Source of the DNA: Nitrospirota bacterium
GTDB taxonomy: Bacteria > Nitrospirota > Thermodesulfovibrionia > SZUA-242
DNA: 38,588 nt
Assembly: GCA_027021335.1 (NCBI GenBank)
Contig: JALUUO010000066.1
Coordinates: 1 to 38,588 of the forward strand
Reading direction: 5' to 3'
Every line of letters begins with the position of its first letter. Positions within the stretch are counted from its first letter, which is position 1. The position numbers and the translations under genes were made by a program. Below the pieces are notes generated by a model. It did no database searches and was not told where the DNA came from. It was given only the letters and a program-made list of their open reading frames with translations. Shown one piece after another: positions 16,299-24,236 of this stretch.

Positions 16299-16869
16299 GC
16301 CGGCAGCTGGGGCATTCAGTTCCTTTTTTGTAATTTCCACTCTATTTATTACTACTTTTTTTTCCCCTGCTTTACTGCACAGCCAAGAGACTCTGCTTGA
16401 TGTTCCTTTTTATCCCCAGCAAGTCTATCAGTGCGGGCCGTCCGCTATGGCTTCTGTTATGAGTTACTGGGATCGTCCCCGCTCTCCTGAAACTATAGCA
16501 GCCGAAATGTTCTCGGAAGCGGCTCGCGGATCTCTTACCCTGGATATGTATATTTACGCGATAGAAAACGGTTTTGAAGCCAAACAGGGTGGTGCTGATA
16601 TTGCAGAAATAAAGCGTTTGCTGGATACTGGAGAGCCGGTTATCGTGCTTGTGGATAATGGGTTCTGGATTGTCCGGCGTGGTCATTACCTGGTTGTGGT
16701 CGGCTATCGAGATGATGGTTTTTTTGTGCATAATGGCTACAGGAAGAACACTTTTATCTCTTTTGAAGACTTTGAAAAGAGGTGGCGCCGCACTGGATAC
16801 TGGGCGTTGATCATGCATCCTGAGTCAGTCTTCAGGGGTCAGTCTTCAGGGGGCGGGAAAATAAACTGA
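16291..16869 (+). CDS. C39-like cysteine peptidase, exported (PA2778-like N-terminal half)
   Basis: 192 residues starting at TTG 16291, which overlaps the previous gene by 8 bases. A signal peptide (hydrophobic ~10-28) is followed by a C39-type papain-like domain: catalytic Cys in YQCGPSAMASVMSYW, and His in RRGHYLVVVGYRDDGFFVHNGYR with the Asp/Asn partner in the latter part. C39 domains in bacteriocin exporters cut double-Gly leaders; stand-alone secreted forms have unknown substrates. PA2778 proteins join this domain to TPR repeats in one chain; here the TPR part is a separate downstream gene that begins in a CTGA overlap with this stop. Confidence 0.78.
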   Translation: MNKPAAGAFSSFFVISTLFITTFFSPALLHSQETLLDVPFYPQQVYQCGPSAMASVMSYWDRPRSPETIAAEMFSEAARGSLTLDMYIYAIENGFEAKQGGADIAEIKRLLDTGEPVIVLVDNGFWIVRRGHYLVVVGYRDDGFFVHNGYRKNTFISFEDFEKRWRRTGYWALIMHPESVFRGQSSGGGKIN

Positions 16870-17345
16870 AACCTGTAAATTTATCTATCGTTGCCGCCGT
16901 GCTGTCGGTTTTGATGCTCGGTGGATGTGGATTGCATCTGCCACGAATCGTGGTGCTTGATGACCCGCTTACTGCTGAAGAACACCTAAACCTTGGAGTA
17001 AGCTATGAATTAAGGAAGGAATATGTATATGCGATAGAGCAGTACCGACTGGCTGCTGAAGGCGAGCTCAAGGCGCGTGCCGAGCTTTATACGGGTAATG
17101 CTTATTTCGGTATGGGAGATATGGATGCTGCTGAAAGCCACTACAGGTTGGCCCTGAAGGCTGATCCTGGCTTTGCTGAAGCCTACAATAGTCTTGCATG
17201 GCTTTATGCTTCGGAAAAACGGAACCTGCATGAAGCGGAAAAACTGGCTCTTAAGGCGATTGATCTTTCCGGAAATCTTTCAGATGACATGGTTGAGAAT
17301 TTTCGTGATACCCTTGGTACCATAAGAGTACTGCTGCAGAAGTAG
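16866..17345 (+). CDS. TPR lipoprotein (PA2778-like C-terminal half), CTG start
   Basis: 159 residues from CTG 16866. The GTG at 16899 would leave an N terminus with no basic residue and a hydrophobic core of about seven residues. Starting at CTG, which overlaps the upstream stop as CTGA, gives a textbook lipoprotein signal: M-K-P-V-N then a hydrophobic run and lipobox LGGC (Cys21). About three TPR units follow (AEEHLNLGVSYELRKEYVYAIEQYRLA; AELYTGNAYFGMGDMDAAESHYRLAL; AEAYNSLAWLYA). It is likely an outer-membrane-tethered partner for the C39-like peptidase. The family call for TPR is firm; the start is inferred from the signal peptide. Confidence 0.82.
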   Translation: MKPVNLSIVAAVLSVLMLGGCGLHLPRIVVLDDPLTAEEHLNLGVSYELRKEYVYAIEQYRLAAEGELKARAELYTGNAYFGMGDMDAAESHYRLALKADPGFAEAYNSLAWLYASEKRNLHEAEKLALKAIDLSGNLSDDMVENFRDTLGTIRVLLQK

Positions 17346-17370
17346 ATAGTGAACCCACCGGTTGTTCTGC

Positions 17371-18744
17371 CTACTTATTCATCATATCAAGAAACTCCCT
17401 ATTGTTCTTTGTTCCACGAAGCTTGCTTAGGATAAACTCCATGCTTTCTATTGAGCTTAAAGGATGGAGGACTTTTCTTAGTATCCACATCTTATTCAAG
17501 ACGTCTTTTTCAACTAGAAGTTCTTCCTTTCTGGTTCCTGACGCGTTTATATCAATGGTTGGGAATATTCTCTTTTCGACCAGCCTGCGATCCAGATGCA
17601 GTTCCATGTTGCCGGTTCCCTTGAACTCTTCAAATATCACGTCATCCATGCGGCTCCCGGTATCTACAAGAGCGGTTGCCAGGATTGTAAGAGAACCTCC
17701 ATTTTCTATGTTTCTTGCCGCACCGAAAAACCTTTTTGGCCTCTGGAGCGCGTTTGAATCCAAGCCTCCGGAGAGCACTCTGCCGCTTGTGGGCATGATC
17801 GTGTTGTAGGCCCGGGCAAGGCGTGTGATACTATCAAGAAGTATCACAACGTCTTTTTTGCTCTCGACGATACGCTTTGCCCTGTCGATTACGATTTCGG
17901 CAACTTGACAGTGCCGCTGGGGCGGTTCGTCGAATGTGGAGCTTATCACTTCTGCGTCTACTGTTCTTTTCCAGTCGGTAACTTCTTCTGGCCGTTCGTC
18001 TATAAGAAGAATGATAAGATGGGTTTCAGGGTTGCCTGTTCTGATCGCTTTGGCTATAGACTGAAGAAGCATGGTCTTTCCTGTGCGGGGTGCCGCAACT
18101 ATCAGACCGCGTTGTCCTTTGCCGGCAGGAGCTGTCAGGTCCATTACACGTGTTGAGTAGTCTTCCGGGGTGTAATCCAGGTTCAGTTTCTCGGTAGGAT
18201 AGTATGGAGTCAGGTTGTCAAAAAGCGGCCTGTTGATGCTGGCCTCAGGTGGCTCGTGAGCGATGGCCTCAACCTTAAGAAGAGCAAAATACCTCTCACT
18301 GTCTTTTGGTTGCCGTATTTGTCCTGTGATTAAATCTCCGGTTCGGAGATTGAATCGGCGTATTTGAGATGGAGATACATATATATCGTCCGGCCCTGGA
18401 AGGTAGCTGAAGTCAGGAGAACGAAGAAAGCCGAATCCGTCGGGCAGTATTTCGAGGACACCCTGAGCGAAAATATGACCTGTTTTTTCGGTCTGCACTT
18501 GGAGAATGGCATAAATTAGGTCCTGTTTGCGCAGGCCGCTTGCTCCTTCGATATTCAGATCCACTGCCATGCGGGTAAGTTCATCCGTGGTCTTTGCCTT
18601 AAGTTCGGTAATGTTCATGCGATGAGATTTTTTTTCGTCGAGATGATTCCCGTGTTTGCCGTTTTTCAGGTTGTTTTCATTTTTTTGAAACCTGCCACCT
18701 CTTGCGGGTTTTGAAATAGTTGATCTGGCATTAGAACCTTCCAT
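17371..18744 (-). CDS. rho: Transcription termination factor Rho
   Basis: A 457-residue RNA-dependent hexameric helicase/terminator. An extra ~42-residue basic, Asn/Lys-rich N-terminal extension precedes the usual start ([18 protein letters not shown]). Then come the Rho_N helical domain, the CSD RNA-binding domain ([37 protein letters not shown]), Walker A ([12 protein letters not shown]), Walker B ([17 protein letters not shown]), and the Q/R-loop segments. The upstream ATG is chosen because GGAAGGG precedes it, while the internal Met at 18618 has no ribosome binding site. The leader appears long (see the promoter at 19137-19166), which fits autogenous control. Confidence 0.95.
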   Translation of the reverse strand: MEGSNARSTISKPARGGRFQKNENNLKNGKHGNHLDEKKSHRMNITELKAKTTDELTRMAVDLNIEGASGLRKQDLIYAILQVQTEKTGHIFAQGVLEILPDGFGFLRSPDFSYLPGPDDIYVSPSQIRRFNLRTGDLITGQIRQPKDSERYFALLKVEAIAHEPPEASINRPLFDNLTPYYPTEKLNLDYTPEDYSTRVMDLTAPAGKGQRGLIVAAPRTGKTMLLQSIAKAIRTGNPETHLIILLIDERPEEVTDWKRTVDAEVISSTFDEPPQRHCQVAEIVIDRAKRIVESKKDVVILLDSITRLARAYNTIMPTSGRVLSGGLDSNALQRPKRFFGAARNIENGGSLTILATALVDTGSRMDDVIFEEFKGTGNMELHLDRRLVEKRIFPTIDINASGTRKEELLVEKDVLNKMWILRKVLHPLSSIESMEFILSKLRGTKNNREFLDMMNK

Positions 18745-19136
18745 AGTGCTTTCCCTTCCAAGTTTTAGTCTGAGTATCGACGAGCCTTAGAGGCCGCCAT
18801 GGCTTTTAGTTTGATTTGTTTAGAGTTTATTTATTTAGATTTTTTAGAATCTTTTAGAATTTATGCGCAGGCTTTAGAGCTTGATTTCTTGAAAAAGATA
18901 TTGTGTGAAATGAACAATGTTCCACGTGTCAGCCTTTAATTTATTTATCGGACGTCGGCTTTAATTCCTTTAAAAGACACAATCTTAATAACGATTAATA
19001 ATTCTACCGGTTCCTTTAAAGCGTGGTTATATTAAACGGGGTATTTTCCCAACGTGTGATGATAACAAGCAGTTTGGTTTCGGGTTAATAGTTAAAGATG
19101 CGGAGAATTATTTGAATCGATCAAGAGGATAGTCCT
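18745..19136 (-). promoter_or_regulatory. Long untranslated leader of rho with repeated CTAAA motifs
   Basis: About 390 bases between the predicted rho promoter and its ATG hold no convincing ORF. Near the gene (18803-18877 on the + strand) the motif TTTAG occurs six times, i.e. CTAAA repeated in the rho transcript at irregular 9-19-base intervals, in an AT-rich, poorly structured stretch with pyrimidine-plus-C contacts that could serve as rut-like sites. In E. coli rho is autoregulated by termination within its leader; the same logic is inferred here. Confidence 0.45.
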
Positions 19137-19166
19137 AGCATAAAGCAAGATATTTCTTTTTGTCAA
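19137..19166 (-). promoter_or_regulatory. Predicted sigma70 promoter of rho
   Basis: On the minus strand TTGACA (19161-19166) is followed after 18 bases by TATGCT (19137-19142). The spacing and a perfect -35 make this the best promoter in the bioF-rho gap. Transcription would start near 19130 and give a leader of about 385 bases. Confidence 0.6.
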
Positions 19167-19385
19167 CTTGTCATTTTTTTCATAATTTGTTTTTAAAAAA
19201 AACTAAAAAATCTAAAGAACAAAAAAATAATAATCTGTTTTTAAAATCTTCCGGTCAGTCAAGCAAGCTGTATTCTGCCTGGATACAACACCTTACCATT
19301 ACTATTTATTTAAACTAGCATGCGTTTTAGCAGATGTCAAGTGCCGGTTGTATGCCTGGCGGCAGCTATGGTTGGTATCTGCTGT
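19167..19385. other. AT-rich gap downstream of bioF
   Basis: About 220 bases between the bioF stop and the predicted rho promoter. It contains long A/T runs (19171-19245) and no ORF or tRNA that I can support. A strong hairpin with T run ending the bioF transcript is not evident, so bioF messages may run into rho. Confidence 0.4.
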
Positions 19386-20549
19386 TCAAAGCAGCTTGTA
19401 AAGAGCTTCAAGCAGTATGTCGATGTCTTTCTGTGAGTGTTCGGCCGTAAGCGAAATACGGATACGGCAGGTATCGGCGCTTACTGTTGGAGGGCGGACA
19501 GCAGGTGCGAATATGCCAAGTCGTTCCAACTGTGCGGCAACCTTGAGGGTTTTTTTCAGCTCTCCGGTAATTATGGGGAATATGGGTGTTGCCGCATCGG
19601 CGGTTATTCCAAGCTTTTTTAAGCCATTGCCGAGGTGGCGGCAGTTTTCAGAAAGTTTTTGTTGGAGAGTGTCTCCTTCTTTCTCGATAATCTCGATTGC
19701 GGCAATTGAAGCGGCGCAGGCCGCAGGCGGAAGCGACGTGGTGTAAATAAAACTTCGTGTGAGGTTTCGCAAGTATTCCACAAGCGGCTTGCAACCTGTT
19801 ATAAAAGCCCCGGTGCTGCCAAGAGCCTTTGAAAGTGTTCCCATTAAAATTAACTGTTCTGTCTTGGCTTTCTCTTTCAGAAAGTTTTTTTCAGGTGATT
19901 TCACGGGGAAAAAACCGAAAAGATTTGCTGAGGTGCCTGTGCCGTGTGCATCGTCCAGATAGAGTATAGCATTGTGCCTGCCGGCGATTTCGATTATTTG
20001 TTCAATAGGGGCTATATTTCCATCCATGCTGAAGATGGTATCGGTAACAATCATTTTTTTTCCGGTGTTGCTGGAGAGCAGTTCTTCCAGATGCATCATA
20101 TCGATGTGTCTAAACACCCTGAACCCGGCTTTTGACAACCTGATCCCATCAACAAGGCTTGCATGATTCAGTTTATCGCTGAAAATCATGGTTTCTTTGC
20201 CGGCAATGGCCGCAATAGCCCCCACGTTTGCGGTATAACCGGAATTAAATAGAATAGCTGATTCAGTATTTTTGAAGGCGGCAATACGTTCCTCCAGCTC
20301 TTCGTGAAGCCGGTTGGTTCCGCTCATCAACCTGGATGCGCCGCTTCCCCAGCCGTAGTCTTGTATGGCTTTGGCCGCAGCTTTCTTCAAACGTGGATCA
20401 CCGGCCAGGCCCAAATAATTATTAGAAGCGAAGTTTATCATCGTTCGCCCCGAAATACGTATTATACGTCCGTGGTCCGAGTCGATCCGGCGTGTCGTGC
20501 GGTAAAGTCCCTGGGTTTTAATTTGGTGAAGTTTGTCTTTAAATGTCAT
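19386..20549 (-). CDS. bioF: 8-amino-7-oxononanoate synthase (or related alpha-oxoamine synthase)
   Basis: A 387-residue fold-type I PLP enzyme of the alpha-oxoamine synthase family, joining alanine and pimeloyl-ACP/CoA in biotin synthesis. Visible: NFASNNYLGLAGDPRL, GSGASRLMSGTNRLHEELE, FNSGYTANVGA, the PLP-binding Asp in LYLDDAHGTG, the Schiff-base Lys in MGTLSKALGS, and RSFIYTTSLPPA. Length matches BioF. No other bio gene is in the window, and the neighbour is the mobBA fusion 11 bases upstream, so glycine C-acetyltransferase (kbl) is a less likely alternative. Confidence 0.85.
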   Translation of the reverse strand: MTFKDKLHQIKTQGLYRTTRRIDSDHGRIIRISGRTMINFASNNYLGLAGDPRLKKAAAKAIQDYGWGSGASRLMSGTNRLHEELEERIAAFKNTESAILFNSGYTANVGAIAAIAGKETMIFSDKLNHASLVDGIRLSKAGFRVFRHIDMMHLEELLSSNTGKKMIVTDTIFSMDGNIAPIEQIIEIAGRHNAILYLDDAHGTGTSANLFGFFPVKSPEKNFLKEKAKTEQLILMGTLSKALGSTGAFITGCKPLVEYLRNLTRSFIYTTSLPPAACAASIAAIEIIEKEGDTLQQKLSENCRHLGNGLKKLGITADAATPIFPIITGELKKTLKVAAQLERLGIFAPAVRPPTVSADTCRIRISLTAEHSQKDIDILLEALYKLL

Positions 20550-20560
20550 AGTTTCTCTGT

Positions 20561-21679
20561 TTATTTATTAGACGAACCGACTGCATTTTTCCAGTCTTGC
20601 GGTCTGTTTACGTTGGTGAAGGCCGGCACAAATCGCTCTGGAACCAGGGGGGTGATCACTTTCGGGTGCCGGGCCAGCTCGTTTAGAGCCATTCGGCCTT
20701 TTTGGACCATGGACTCTATATAAGGAAATATCATGGGTTCGTAACAGGCGGAAAGCGGCTCAACCCCAGGGCTGTTCGGCAGTTTAGGAAGTACTGCCCA
20801 GGCCCCCGGCTTTCGCATGCTTATTATCCAGTCGATGGTTTCCGGCGTAATTCCAGGCATATCTAGGGCACAGATCATCCATGCGCTATCCGGAGCCCAA
20901 CGGCTTGCAGCCAGAAGTCCTGCCGCTGGCCCGGCAGTGCAGGGCGGATCGGGCAGCAATGTGGTTTGATTGATCAGTGACCCTGGAAGAGGTCCTGCGC
21001 CAAGTATAACCGGCTTATATTTTGTTGCTGCTTTATTACTGCATGCGGCAGAGTTCAGAATCCGAAATGTACGCTCGGCAAGAAACTCACCATCAACCTC
21101 AAGAAGTGCCTTGGGGCTGCCCATGCGTGTGCTCTTGCCGCCGGCCATGAGGCCGTACCTCAGGGGTCTTGCATCGATACTTTTTTTGAGTTCACTTTTT
21201 ATGATTTCAAAAAACTGCTCAGCACGCCCAGTGACGTTCCAGGGTAACCTGGCTATTGAACCAAGGCCGGCCGGTTCATTATCTGATTTCGGCCCATCCA
21301 GCCATACTCGTCTAAGCGGTGAATTTTTATGCCCTTCCACAATGATCAGGTCTAGGCAGAGCGGCAGGGCTCTTAGCGCATCTTCTAGACTCATGGATGT
21401 GGAATAAATTTGAAACGATTTTGTTGTGCTGTGAGCAAACACAAAGTCGGCTCCTGCGCAGACAAACCTATTGGTATCTTTTCCCGGTCGGTCCATAACA
21501 AGGCCATGAACATCATGTTTCAGAACCGCCACTGCCAGTCCCGAGCTTTTAAGGCTGGGCAGAACGGATTCTATCAGGGTTGTTTTTCCAGAGCCCGAAA
21601 ATCCGCATACTCCAATAACAACCGGCAGAAGGCCGAAGGGCTGCTGACCTTGTTCATATGAGTTTTTGCTTGTCTGCAT
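20561..21679 (-). CDS. mobBA: Molybdopterin-guanine dinucleotide biosynthesis fusion protein MobB-MobA
   Basis: 372 residues in two domains. Residues ~18-165 are MobB, a GTP-binding P-loop protein (GVCGFSGSGKTTLIESVLPSL; LKHDVHG; LIIVEGHK). Residues ~174-370 are MobA, the GTP:molybdopterin guanylyltransferase (YGLMAGGKSTRMGSPKALLEVDG; CALDMPGITPETIDW; PLSACYEP). Together they make the MGD cofactor needed by DMSO-reductase-family enzymes such as the formate dehydrogenase at 30004. Usual MobA order places the LAGG motif at the protein start; the fusion to MobB is known in some lineages. Joint transcription with bioF is likely. Confidence 0.9.
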   Translation of the reverse strand: MQTSKNSYEQGQQPFGLLPVVIGVCGFSGSGKTTLIESVLPSLKSSGLAVAVLKHDVHGLVMDRPGKDTNRFVCAGADFVFAHSTTKSFQIYSTSMSLEDALRALPLCLDLIIVEGHKNSPLRRVWLDGPKSDNEPAGLGSIARLPWNVTGRAEQFFEIIKSELKKSIDARPLRYGLMAGGKSTRMGSPKALLEVDGEFLAERTFRILNSAACSNKAATKYKPVILGAGPLPGSLINQTTLLPDPPCTAGPAAGLLAASRWAPDSAWMICALDMPGITPETIDWIISMRKPGAWAVLPKLPNSPGVEPLSACYEPMIFPYIESMVQKGRMALNELARHPKVITPLVPERFVPAFTNVNRPQDWKNAVGSSNK

Positions 21680-21742
21680 TATTTGAAGTATACACTTTGA
21701 GAAGGGAAGAGATAAATTCGGATTGATTTTGGTTTGGCAGTA

Positions 21743-21758
21743 GTGATATCTTAATCAC
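21743..21758 (+). promoter_or_regulatory. Small inverted repeat just before the ilvE start
   Basis: GTGAT (21743-21747) and ATCAC (21754-21758) are separated by 6 bases and end 4 bases before the ilvE ATG. This is where a ribosome binding site would sit, and none is visible. It may act as a weak translation-control hairpin or a repressor half-site pair, or be chance. Confidence 0.3.
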
Positions 21759-21762
21759 CACT

Positions 21763-22671
21763 ATGCAGAAATTAGCTGAAAAGATCTGGATGGACGGAGA
21801 GTTAGTCGATTGGAATGACGCAAAAGTTCATGTATTAAGCCACATTCTCCATTACGGTTCAGGTGTGTTTGAAGGAATACGCTGCTACAATACCGACAAA
21901 GGCCCGGCAGTATTCCGGTTGTCCGAGCATGTGACCAGGTTGTTTGAGTCGGCCAAGATCTGTCAATTTCCAATGCCATACTCGAAAGACGAAGTCATAG
22001 AAGCCACGCTTGAGGTCATAAGAGTCAATGGCCTTAAGGAGTGCTATGTTCGTCCTTTGGCCTATTTAGGCCTTGGATCTATGGGGATTTACCCCAAAAG
22101 CAACCCCGTAAACCTCACCATTGCCGCATGGCCCTGGGGGAGCTATCTTGGTGAGGACGGTCTTAACAAGGGAATCAAGGTAAGAACTTCATCTTTTACG
22201 CGCCATCATGTAAATTCAGCCATGACCAGAGCCAAGGTATGCGGCTACTACATGAACTCTATTTTTGCCAAACAGGAGGCTATTTCCTCAGGAAGCGATG
22301 AGGCGCTTCTTCTTGACGCAGAGGGATATGTGGCTGAGGGAAGTGGTGAAAACATATTTATCGTAAGAAAGGAAATTCTGAAAACACCGCCTCTTACATC
22401 AATCCTGGACGGAATCACCCGAGACACCATAATCAGATTGGCTAAGGATGAAAAAATAGAGGTAAAGGAGTACCGCTTTACAAGAGATGAGGTCTATACG
22501 GCTTCGGAAGCGTTTTTTACCGGCACAGCGGCGGAAGTTACCCCTATACGTGATTTGGATGGTCGTGAAATAGGCCCTCCAGGTCCGATAACCAAAAAAC
22601 TGCAGGCACTCTATTTCGATACAGTAAAAGGCGGAAAATCCGCATATTGTGACTGGCTGACATACGTTTGA
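21763..22671 (+). CDS. ilvE: Branched-chain amino acid aminotransferase
   Basis: A 302-residue class IV PLP aminotransferase that interconverts Leu/Ile/Val and their 2-oxoacids. Recognisable blocks: GSGVFEGIRCYNTDKGPAVFRL, YVRPLAYLGLGSMG, the PLP lysine in TRAKVCGYYMNS, EALLLDAEGYVAEGSGENIF, and TSILDGITRDTIIRLA near the C terminus, with TASEAFFTGTAAEVTPI. No clear Shine-Dalgarno precedes the ATG. Instead GTGAT/ATCAC (21743-21758) forms a small inverted repeat immediately upstream of the start. Confidence 0.93.
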   Translation: MQKLAEKIWMDGELVDWNDAKVHVLSHILHYGSGVFEGIRCYNTDKGPAVFRLSEHVTRLFESAKICQFPMPYSKDEVIEATLEVIRVNGLKECYVRPLAYLGLGSMGIYPKSNPVNLTIAAWPWGSYLGEDGLNKGIKVRTSSFTRHHVNSAMTRAKVCGYYMNSIFAKQEAISSGSDEALLLDAEGYVAEGSGENIFIVRKEILKTPPLTSILDGITRDTIIRLAKDEKIEVKEYRFTRDEVYTASEAFFTGTAAEVTPIRDLDGREIGPPGPITKKLQALYFDTVKGGKSAYCDWLTYV

Positions 22672-22728
22672 GCTTGCAGCTTCTTAGAGAGTAGAAATCA
22701 GGTTTTTGGGAGGTAAGGAGCCTGAAGA

Positions 22729-23337
22729 ATGGTTGATTTACACCCCATACATGTTGCTATCTCACCCTCGGTTCGTCCGACACCCAGGATTGTGCCTCTT
22801 GCAACGGTTCGCTCCTGGGCCCGCAGAGTCGGAAATCCTAACGCAAGCCGGCAAGACATTGCAGGAATTACAGTTCCCGGCATTACTGTAGATGTGCGTG
22901 GCATTCGTTTTGAGCAAAGGCGAAACCTGGTGGGGAACATGGAGTTCCGTTATGAGCGTGGAGTACTTGCAGTCCAGACATACAGCCTGATATTTATATC
23001 CAACAGGCTGAGTGAATGTGAGCGGCGGATCTGGACTGCGCACGAATTCGACCATGTTCGGGACTATGAGCGTTTGAACGAAAGATTGCTGGCAAGAGTT
23101 CAGGTCAACCCCTTTTTAAGATCGGTTTTTGTTGAGCGGCAATGGCTTCCAAGAAACAGTTTTGATGTTATTCAAACCAGTATCCGCGAGGCATGTTACA
23201 GAATCTATCGTGAGTTTACTGCGGAGGCTTCACGGCGGAGGGATACTTCCGCAGAGTACCAGCGTATCCGTAACCGCGTAAGAGCCAATTGCGGTAGATC
23301 TCGTCGTGGCGCTCTGAGGCCGCGCCGAAGTACCTGA
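22729..23337 (+). CDS. Uncharacterised protein with HExxH metal-binding motif
   Basis: 202 residues that I do not recognise as a named family. A well-placed ribosome binding site (AAGGAG, 8 bases before ATG) supports the start. The central region is beta-rich (GITVDVRGIRFEQRRN; YERGVLAVQTYSLIFISN). It is followed by IWTAHEFDHVRDYERL, containing HEFDH (near residues 106-110), a zincin-type HExxH motif. The C terminus is strongly Arg-rich. There is no signal peptide or membrane helix. It follows ilvE by 57 bases and may be in the same transcript. A cytoplasmic metallopeptidase is a hypothesis only; resemblance to DUF922-like proteins is weak. Confidence 0.6.
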   Translation: MVDLHPIHVAISPSVRPTPRIVPLATVRSWARRVGNPNASRQDIAGITVPGITVDVRGIRFEQRRNLVGNMEFRYERGVLAVQTYSLIFISNRLSECERRIWTAHEFDHVRDYERLNERLLARVQVNPFLRSVFVERQWLPRNSFDVIQTSIREACYRIYREFTAEASRRRDTSAEYQRIRNRVRANCGRSRRGALRPRRST

Positions 23338-23402
23338 GAGACGCGAAAAGGCTAAGCGTCATTTCTACGATATTTCTGCAACTTTTAGGTCTCTACTAAA
23401 TA

Positions 23403-24236
23403 TTGGATGGAAAATTGAAAAAGGACAAAAACGATAGTTGTCTGCTTTTTCGCGGTGTTTATTTGTTGCCTGCTGTCGTGATTGCAGTGGGTGTCTTTGG
23501 CTGGATAATACGTAGGGTCAACACTGCCCTGTTTCTCTGGATCAACAGTCACAATTCCGGCCGTCTTGATATAATAATGACTCATATCACCTCGTTGGGA
23601 GACGGGTTGATTCTTTGCCTGCTGTTGTTTTTCCTGTTTCCAAGGCGGGCTGATATTACTATTTTATCCATGGAAGCATACATCACATCAGGTCTGGCGG
23701 TAAATATCCTAAAACCACTGTTCGATCTGCCACGTCCGCCGGCCCTGTTTTCGCCGGAACTCATTCACGTGATAGGATCGGCTTATAAAAGAGGAAGTTT
23801 TCCTTCCGGGCATACTGCTTCGGCGGTTGCTGCAGGTCTGGTTTTGTTTCTGCTTCTACGGTCACCTATGTGGCGTTTTTGCGCTATTTTATTGGGTTTA
23901 TTGGTCGGTTATTCCAGAGTATATGTTGGAGTTCATTTTCCGCTGGATGTTTATGCAGGCGGCCTTCTGGGTGCTTTGACCGCATGGGTGGCGGCCCGCC
24001 GACAAAAAAAGATCCGCAAGTGGCTTAATGATCTTTCACTAAAAGGGCGCCGGGCATTAAGAAATTGTAGTATGTTGCTTATGCTGGCAGCCGGCCTCTA
24101 CCTGTTACTTTGGTACCCTGAAGTGATGCCCGGAGTTGAATTGAGCGCAAAACTTCTTGGGATGAGCGCTGCATTAATGGCTGCTTATCAGCTGGCTAAG
24201 GATGTAGAAGGTTTTGGTATACGAGGTCAGCTTTGA
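23403..24236 (+). CDS. PAP2 superfamily membrane phosphatase
   Basis: A ~277-residue inner-membrane protein with about five to six hydrophobic segments and the complete PAP2 acid phosphatase signature in three parts: K-x6-RP in KPLFDLPRP, FPSGHT, and SR-x5-H-x3-D in SRVYVGVHFPLD. Such enzymes dephosphorylate lipid phosphates (phosphatidylglycerol phosphate, undecaprenyl pyrophosphate or lipid A). The substrate is not evident. The start is uncertain: TTG at 23403 or TTG at 23415. The stop overlaps the next gene as TTGA. Confidence 0.85.
   Translation: MDGKLKKDKNDSCLLFRGVYLLPAVVIAVGVFGWIIRRVNTALFLWINSHNSGRLDIIMTHITSLGDGLILCLLLFFLFPRRADITILSMEAYITSGLAVNILKPLFDLPRPPALFSPELIHVIGSAYKRGSFPSGHTASAVAAGLVLFLLLRSPMWRFCAILLGLLVGYSRVYVGVHFPLDVYAGGLLGALTAWVAARRQKKIRKWLNDLSLKGRRALRNCSMLLMLAAGLYLLLWYPEVMPGVELSAKLLGMSAALMAAYQLAKDVEGFGIRGQL

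Noticed and set aside
18918-18931. parS-like TGTTCCACGTG sequence
   Set aside because: Only the left half matches the ParB site; the right half does not, and no par gene is near.
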